From contig JALHQH010000006.1 of NCBI GenBank assembly GCA_022842065.1, positions 54,346 through 87,436 of the forward strand: 33,091 nucleotides of DNA. The letters run 5' to 3'. The stretch is from Caldilineaceae bacterium (GTDB lineage Bacteria; Chloroflexota; Anaerolineae; Caldilineales; Caldilineaceae). The notes under the pieces were generated by a model. It saw only the letters and a program-made list of their open reading frames with translations. It ran no database searches and was not told the DNA's origin. How positions within the stretch are numbered: the first letter of the stretch is position 1; every line of letters starts with the position of its first letter. This document shows positions 28,283-33,091 of the stretch, piece by piece. The translations under genes were made by a program, and so were the position numbers.

Positions 28283-28359
28283 CGGGGCGTAGCGCAGCTT
28301 GGTAGCGTGCTTCAATGGGGTTGAAGAGGCCGGAGGTTCAAATCCTCTCGCCCCGACCA
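28283..28359 (+). tRNA. tRNA-Pro (GGG anticodon)
   Basis: A 77-nt tRNA with encoded CCA (28357-28359). The acceptor stem CGGGGCG/CGCCCCG, a D arm with AGCTTGGTAGCG, the anticodon stem CTTCA/TGAAG, loop ATGGGGT, and a T arm containing GGTTCAAAT all pair. The anticodon is GGG (28317-28319) followed by G37, the identity element of proline tRNAs; it reads CCC and CCU. The overall sequence resembles E. coli tRNA-Pro. Confidence 0.95.
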
Positions 28360-28392
28360 GTAAACACACTTGTAACACCATTTTACAGGTGT

Positions 28393-28443
28393 AAAGAGCT
28401 CGTTTCTTATTGAGAAATCAATAGGGAATGGGCTCTTTTTTAT
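28393..28443 (+). terminator. Terminator after tRNA-Pro
   Basis: AAAGAGC (28393-28399) pairs with GCTCTTT (28432-28438), followed by a T-rich run to 28443. An inner hairpin TTTCT/AGAAA lies between, giving a branched fold. Confidence 0.7.
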
Positions 28444-28934
28444 TCCCCTTTCCCCAACCTAAAGCCTCTTCATTGTATAAAATTAAGTGTCACACTTCCT
28501 GGCTATTTTCCTGACCGCAGCCTAGCACTTAACAAAACAGGTATTGCCAATCACAAACAAGCGCAACAGGCCTGCGCCGCGACGCAAATGAGCAGGCTGA
28601 ATGTCTTGCGGCAGATCCAGATAGCACACCAAATTTTAGCGTTAACGCGAAAGCGTTGATGGCCTGGGCAGAAGGTTAAATGCCGTAGGTTGCTGATCGT
28701 TATTTGATGGAGAATTATACATAATTTACCTAGTCAAACGGATGTTGACGACCAAATTGTAATGTGAAACAATTTATATTAAGTTTTTCATAAGTAAAAT
28801 TACAAAACTTTAATTTCAAAAACTCATCAATAATTAGTTTTAACACTTCTCGCATAAGCGCAGCCTGCCACAGTAAAACAATTCCGAGTTTTATTCTGAC
28901 CTACGTATACGAAATTAGGAGATTCTATTCCCCC
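28444..28934. other. A/T-rich intergenic region before the beta-helix surface protein
   Basis: No gene is supported in these 491 bases. A 5-bp GAAA-tetraloop hairpin lies at 28644-28657. From about 28720 on the DNA is strongly A/T-rich and probably holds the promoter of the next gene, but no clean -35/-10 pair with 16-18 nt spacing is visible. AGGAG (28917-28921) is the likely ribosome binding site, though 13 nt from the ATG. Confidence 0.5.
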
Positions 28935-31900
28935 ATGAGTAACCAACCTGCAATTAAACATAGCGCAGCGCAAATTATTGAAACAGAGAGGCACATAATC
29001 TTGGCACATGGAGGCAGGCATCAACGATTGTGGTGGCGTCGGCAGCAGTTACCGGGCCCAACACACTGGTGGCCGTGGCAATTACTAACGGCGCTGATGA
29101 GTGTAGGCGTGGCTGTAGCGCTGTTCAGTACGCCAGTACGAGCCGCGTCGATCACCGTCAGTGGGCTTTGTACCTTAGTCGATGCGATTACCGCTGCCAA
29201 CACAGATGCCGCGACCGGCAATTGTACAGCCGGCAGTGGTGCCGATACGCTGACATTAACAGCCGACATCACCCTGACGGTGGTGAACAATGGGCTCAAC
29301 GGTCTACCAGTGGTCAACAGTACGATCACCATCGAAGGGGCCGACCACACGATTAGGCGTGACGCCAGTGCAGCCAACTTCCGCATTTTCGAAGTGGGTG
29401 CCGGTGGCAACTTAAGCATCAACGAAGCCACGCTCACTGGTGGTAGCTTGATCGTTTATGACCAAGGCGGTGCGATCGCCTCTGCCGGGACACTGCAAAT
29501 CAGCAATAGCACAATCAGTGGCAACAGCGCCGGGATCGCTGGTGGGATTACGGCCAGTGGCATCACGACGATCACCAATAGCACGATCAGTGACAACCAC
29601 ACCGTCACCTTTGGCGCGGGTGGGATCGGCAACAGCGGCACGATGACCTTGCGCAATACCACGGTCACCGGCAATGCGGCGGCCAACCTGGGTGGTGGCT
29701 TCGACAATAGTGGCACCCTTAACTTGAACCGCTCCTTGATTGCCGGTAATGCCGCCGGCACGGCACGCGAAATTAACAATACCAATACGATCAATGCTGA
29801 CACCTACAACTTATTCGGCTACAGCAATAGTTCAGGGATTATGGGTTTTACACCTTCAGGCACCGATATTGTCCCCACGGTGGACCTGGCCGCCATCCTG
29901 GCGACAACACTCGCCGACAATGGCGGCGGCACCTTCACCAATGCCTTGCTTGAAGGCAGCCCAGCGATTGATGCGGCCGGCGACAGCGGTTTTGCTACCG
30001 ATCAACGGGGCATCGCTCGCCCGCGCGGAACGGCGGATGACATTGGGGCCTTTGAGTTCATTCCACCGCCCGAAGCGCGCATCAATGGCACGGAGTGTAA
30101 TCTGGTTGATGCCATTATTGCAGCCAACACAGAGACGGCCACCGGTGACTGTGCCGCGGGCGACGGTGCGGATACGATTACGTTGCTGCGTAACATCACC
30201 CTGACCGTGATTAATAACAGTGACAATGGGTTGCCCATTATTACCACGCCGATCACGATTGCGGGGGATGGCTATCACATCACGCGCGCTAGCACTGCCC
30301 CCCCTTTCCGGATTCTCAACATAGCGGCGAATGGTAACTTGGCCCTCGAAGAAGTCACCATTAGTGGCGGGCTGATCACGGGCTTTGGCACAGGTGGCGG
30401 GATCTACACGAATGGCATCCTCCAGATCAACAACAGCACGATCCGTGGTAACACGGCTGGGGTCGCCGGCGGAATTAACGCAACTGGTGTGGTCACCATG
30501 ACGAACAGTACGATCAGCGGCAACAACACCACCGCGTTTGGCGCTGGTGGGATTGGTAACTATGGCACCATGACCTTGCGCAATACTACCGTCACCGGCA
30601 ATAGCGCCGCCAATCTGGGGGGTGGGTTTGAAAACGGTGACGGTGCAACCCTTAACCTGGACCGTTCGCTGATCGCAGGCAATAGTGCCGGCACTGGTCG
30701 TGAGATCTACAACCGCAGCACCATTAACGCCGATGCCTACAATATCATCGGCTATAGCGGTAGCGCAGGCGTCGAAAACTACACCGTGAGTGGCAGCGAC
30801 ATTGTCCCCAGCGTGGGCATTGCAGCGATTCTCAATCAGATCGCCGGTGACAACGGGGGTGGTACCCTCATCCATGCCCTGGTCGAAGGCAGCCCGGCGA
30901 TTGATGGGGCTAACGATAGCGGGTTCGCCACGGATCAACGGGGCATCGACCGACCCCAAGGGTTAGCTGATGATATCGGCGCCTACGAGAGCCCAACGCT
31001 CATCTCGATGACCGTTGCCATTCCCGACTTTGGGCCTGGCTTTGACAAGAATCTAACTAACTACACGGCCACCGTGACCAACACGATCACCAGTGTCACC
31101 ATCTCGTCCACGGTGAGCGAACCTAATGCCTTTACACAGGTAACGGTGACACCACCCGGAGGATCGCCCATTACCTGCACCGGCACCCCCATCAGTTGCC
31201 CTCTGGCGGTGGGTGACAATGGGGTCAAAGTCATTGTCAAGGCCAAAGATGGCACCATCGCCAAGACCTATACCACCATGGTCAACCGCGCCCCGTCCAA
31301 TGATGCAACCTTGCGCGATCTGGTTATCGGGACTGGCATACTGACCCCAACTTTCGCAAGCAACGTGGTGAGTTACACCGCGGGCGTGACCACCCCGCTG
31401 AGTAGCGTGCTGATCACACCGACCATCAACGAGGTTAACGCAACCTTCGTGGTCACCGTGACGCCCCCTGGTGGGACGCCCGTCGCCTGCACCGGCAATC
31501 CGCTCAGTTGTCCACTGGCGGCCGGTGACAATCGAATCGAAGTCACCGTCACGGCGCAGGACGGCACGACCAGCAAAACCTATACCACCACCTTCACCCG
31601 TCCCCCCGCTACCGATGCGACCTTGAGCGCCTTGGTGATCGGCACCGGGACGGTAACGCCGACCTTTACCAGCAACGTGCTTACCTATACGGCCAGTGTC
31701 AGCAATGTGGTTACGAGCCTGCCCCTGACACCGACCGTCAATACTGGCAACGCCACCACAGTGGTCACGGTGACACCGCCCGGTGAGTCACCGATCAGCT
31801 GCGGTACGGATCCCATCGACTGTCCCTTGGCTGTTGGGGAAAATATCATCGAGATCACGGTTACCGCCGAGGATGGCACGACCATCGAGACCTATACGAT

Positions 31901-33091
31901 CATCGTCACGCGTGAACCCGCCGATGACGCCTCCTTGAGCGATCTGCTCATCGACACCGGCACGCTGACGCCGGCCTTTGCCAGCAATGTCCTGAGCTAC
32001 ACCGCCAGCGTCAGCAACGTGGTTACGAGTCTGACCATCACACCGACGGTCAGCGAAGGCAACGCCACCACAGTCGTCACCGTGACGCCGCCCGGTGGTT
32101 CACCGATTGCCTGTAGCACTGATCCCATCGACTGCCCGTTAGCTGTTGGCGATAACCTGATTGAAGTTACCGTCACGGCGCAGGATGGCACCACCATTCA
32201 AACCTATACCATCGTGGTGACGCGCGAAGCGTCCAGCGATGCGAGCCTGGGTGGCTTGGAGATTGGCACCGGCACGATCACACCAACCTTTGCCAGCAAT
32301 GTCCTGAGCTACACCGCCAGCGTCAGCAACGTGGTTACGAGTCTGACCATCACACCGACGGTCAGCGAAGGCAACGCTACCACGGTTGTTACCGTGACGC
32401 CGCCCGGTGGTTCACCGATTGCCTGTAGCACTGATCCCATCGACTGCCCGTTGGCCGTTGGGGAGAATATCATCGAGGTCACCGTCACCGCCGAAGACGG
32501 CACGGTGCAGACCTACACTATCGTCGTCACCCGCGAAGGTTCGAGTGATGCCAGCCTGGGTGGCTTGGAAATCGGCACCGGCACACTGACGCCAACCTTT
32601 GCCAGCAATGTCCTGAGCTACACCGCCAGTGTCAGCAACGTGGTTACGAGCCTGACCATCACACCGACGGTCAGCGAAGGCAACGCCACCACGGTTGTTA
32701 CCGTGACGCCGCCTGGTGGTTCACCGATTACCTGTAGCACCGATCCCATCGACTGCCCGTTGGCCGTTGGGGAGAATACCATCGAGGTCACCGTCACCGC
32801 CGAAGACGGCACGGTGCAGACCTACACCATCGGCGTCACCCGCGAAGGTTCGAGTGATGCCAGCCTGGGTGGCTTGGAAATCGGTACCGGCACACTGACG
32901 CCAACCTTTGCCAGCAATGTCCTGAGCTACACCGCCAGTGTCAGCAACGTGGTCACGAGCCTGACCATCACACCGACGGTCAGCGAAGGCAACGCCACCA
33001 CGGTTGTTACCGTGACGCCCCCTGGCGGTTCACCGATTGCCTGTAGCACCGATCCCATCGACTGCCCGTTGGCCGTTGGGGAGAATATCAT
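28935..33091 (+). CDS. Partial surface protein: two beta-helix modules and at least seven cadherin-like repeats
   Basis: An open frame from ATG 28935 runs off the window end (1385 codons without a stop), so the gene is incomplete at 3'. A long basic N-terminus is followed by an export segment (WPWQLLTALMSVGVAVALF) ending near VRAAS. Two homologous modules of about 309 aa follow. They open with CTLVDAITAAN (C79) and CNLVDAIIAAN (C388), contain parallel-beta-helix-like NSTISGN repeats, and close with GSPAID...TDQRGI...DIGAFE, the choice-of-anchor Q pattern of secreted proteins. From 30990 cadherin-like beta-sandwich repeats (PF12733 type) follow, each with TPTFASNVLSYTASV and TVTAEDGT...YTI cores. 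This is a typical stalk of a large cell-surface adhesin or S-layer-associated protein. Its C-terminus is outside the window. Confidence 0.85.
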   Translation, partial: MSNQPAIKHSAAQIIETERHIILAHGGRHQRLWWRRQQLPGPTHWWPWQLLTALMSVGVAVALFSTPVRAASITVSGLCTLVDAITAANTDAATGNCTAGSGADTLTLTADITLTVVNNGLNGLPVVNSTITIEGADHTIRRDASAANFRIFEVGAGGNLSINEATLTGGSLIVYDQGGAIASAGTLQISNSTISGNSAGIAGGITASGITTITNSTISDNHTVTFGAGGIGNSGTMTLRNTTVTGNAAANLGGGFDNSGTLNLNRSLIAGNAAGTAREINNTNTINADTYNLFGYSNSSGIMGFTPSGTDIVPTVDLAAILATTLADNGGGTFTNALLEGSPAIDAAGDSGFATDQRGIARPRGTADDIGAFEFIPPPEARINGTECNLVDAIIAANTETATGDCAAGDGADTITLLRNITLTVINNSDNGLPIITTPITIAGDGYHITRASTAPPFRILNIAANGNLALEEVTISGGLITGFGTGGGIYTNGILQINNSTIRGNTAGVAGGINATGVVTMTNSTISGNNTTAFGAGGIGNYGTMTLRNTTVTGNSAANLGGGFENGDGATLNLDRSLIAGNSAGTGREIYNRSTINADAYNIIGYSGSAGVENYTVSGSDIVPSVGIAAILNQIAGDNGGGTLIHALVEGSPAIDGANDSGFATDQRGIDRPQGLADDIGAYESPTLISMTVAIPDFGPGFDKNLTNYTATVTNTITSVTISSTVSEPNAFTQVTVTPPGGSPITCTGTPISCPLAVGDNGVKVIVKAKDGTIAKTYTTMVNRAPSNDATLRDLVIGTGILTPTFASNVVSYTAGVTTPLSSVLITPTINEVNATFVVTVTPPGGTPVACTGNPLSCPLAAGDNRIEVTVTAQDGTTSKTYTTTFTRPPATDATLSALVIGTGTVTPTFTSNVLTYTASVSNVVTSLPLTPTVNTGNATTVVTVTPPGESPISCGTDPIDCPLAVGENIIEITVTAEDGTTIETYTIIVTREPADDASLSDLLIDTGTLTPAFASNVLSYTASVSNVVTSLTITPTVSEGNATTVVTVTPPGGSPIACSTDPIDCPLAVGDNLIEVTVTAQDGTTIQTYTIVVTREASSDASLGGLEIGTGTITPTFASNVLSYTASVSNVVTSLTITPTVSEGNATTVVTVTPPGGSPIACSTDPIDCPLAVGENIIEVTVTAEDGTVQTYTIVVTREGSSDASLGGLEIGTGTLTPTFASNVLSYTASVSNVVTSLTITPTVSEGNATTVVTVTPPGGSPITCSTDPIDCPLAVGENTIEVTVTAEDGTVQTYTIGVTREGSSDASLGGLEIGTGTLTPTFASNVLSYTASVSNVVTSLTITPTVSEGNATTVVTVTPPGGSPIACSTDPIDCPLAVGENI
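30990..33091 (+). repeat. Tandem cadherin-like domain repeats, last copies nearly identical
   Basis: Unit starts at 30990, 31296, 31608, 31920, 32232, 32541 and 32850 give periods of 306, 312, 312, 312, 309 and 309 nt. The first copies are diverged; those from 31920 onward share long identical stretches, and the units at 32232, 32541 and 32850 are almost the same at DNA level. This indicates recent unit duplication or gene conversion. The array continues past the window end. Confidence 0.9.

Noticed and set aside
28283..28359. tRNA-Pro as an integration site of a genomic island
   Set aside because: No integrase gene and no downstream copy of the tRNA 3' end can be seen in the window.
29856..30959. 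367-aa minus-strand frame inside the beta-helix gene
   Set aside because: Shadow of the repeat-rich plus-strand frame; it only mirrors the repeats.

Overview
The window looks like a chromosomal segment of a Chloroflexota bacterium, probably a filamentous Anaerolineae or Ardenticatenia-like lineage. This is an inference from style: very large secreted multidomain proteins joined by Thr/Pro-rich (TPTPT/TATAT) linkers, C-termini of the form acidic tail plus LP[FLI]I, a STAND regulator with a separate TPR part, DUF5678-type small proteins, and choice-of-anchor/beta-helix surface proteins. No rRNA or ribosomal-protein marker is present to prove the phylum.

Layout. 1-8948: two same-strand genes for secreted enzymes, a GH44 endoglucanase/xyloglucanase-like protein with N-terminal carbohydrate-binding-like modules, then a von Willebrand A plus LCAT-type lipase fusion, closed by a 15-bp stem-loop. 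9050-10960: an IS200/IS605-type element with tnpA (5' end out of frame) and an intact tnpB, a start-codon-sequestering hairpin and a candidate omega RNA. 10977-14387 (minus): a DUF5678-like small protein, a large palindrome, a TPR protein and an NB-ARC STAND protein; the last two are in the same frame, separated by one TAA. 14820-23627: a 2935-residue secreted protein with an anthrax-protective-antigen/binary-toxin-B-like calcium-binding and core region, a Gly-rich domain, a LamG-like domain, CARDB, a carbohydrate-binding-like domain, and a C-terminal repeat module shared with the GH44 protein. 23698-24253 (minus): a ParE/RelE-Phd type toxin-antitoxin pair with a clear promoter. 24538-28163: PfkB sugar kinase, ATP-grasp enzyme, methionyl-tRNA formyltransferase (fmt) and a small membrane protein. 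28283-28359: tRNA-Pro(GGG) with a good promoter and terminator. 28935 to the window end: a partial surface protein with two beta-helix modules and seven cadherin-like tandem repeats, the last ones nearly identical.

How it fits together. Four large exported proteins account for well over half of the window. They share linkers, C-terminal modules and the LPxI-like terminus, and so look like one surface or secretome programme: polysaccharide cleavage (GH44), ester hydrolysis (lipase), and adhesion or membrane interaction (the giant protein and the beta-helix protein). The rest is ordinary housekeeping (fmt, tRNA-Pro, kinase), a mobile element and defence/regulatory-type small loci. The most notable observations are the protective-antigen-like module in the giant protein, the shared C-terminal repeat module with its acidic LPxI tail, the single in-frame stop in the STAND gene, and the tnpA start-codon hairpin. 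All functions are inferred from sequence motifs read by eye; no database search was run.
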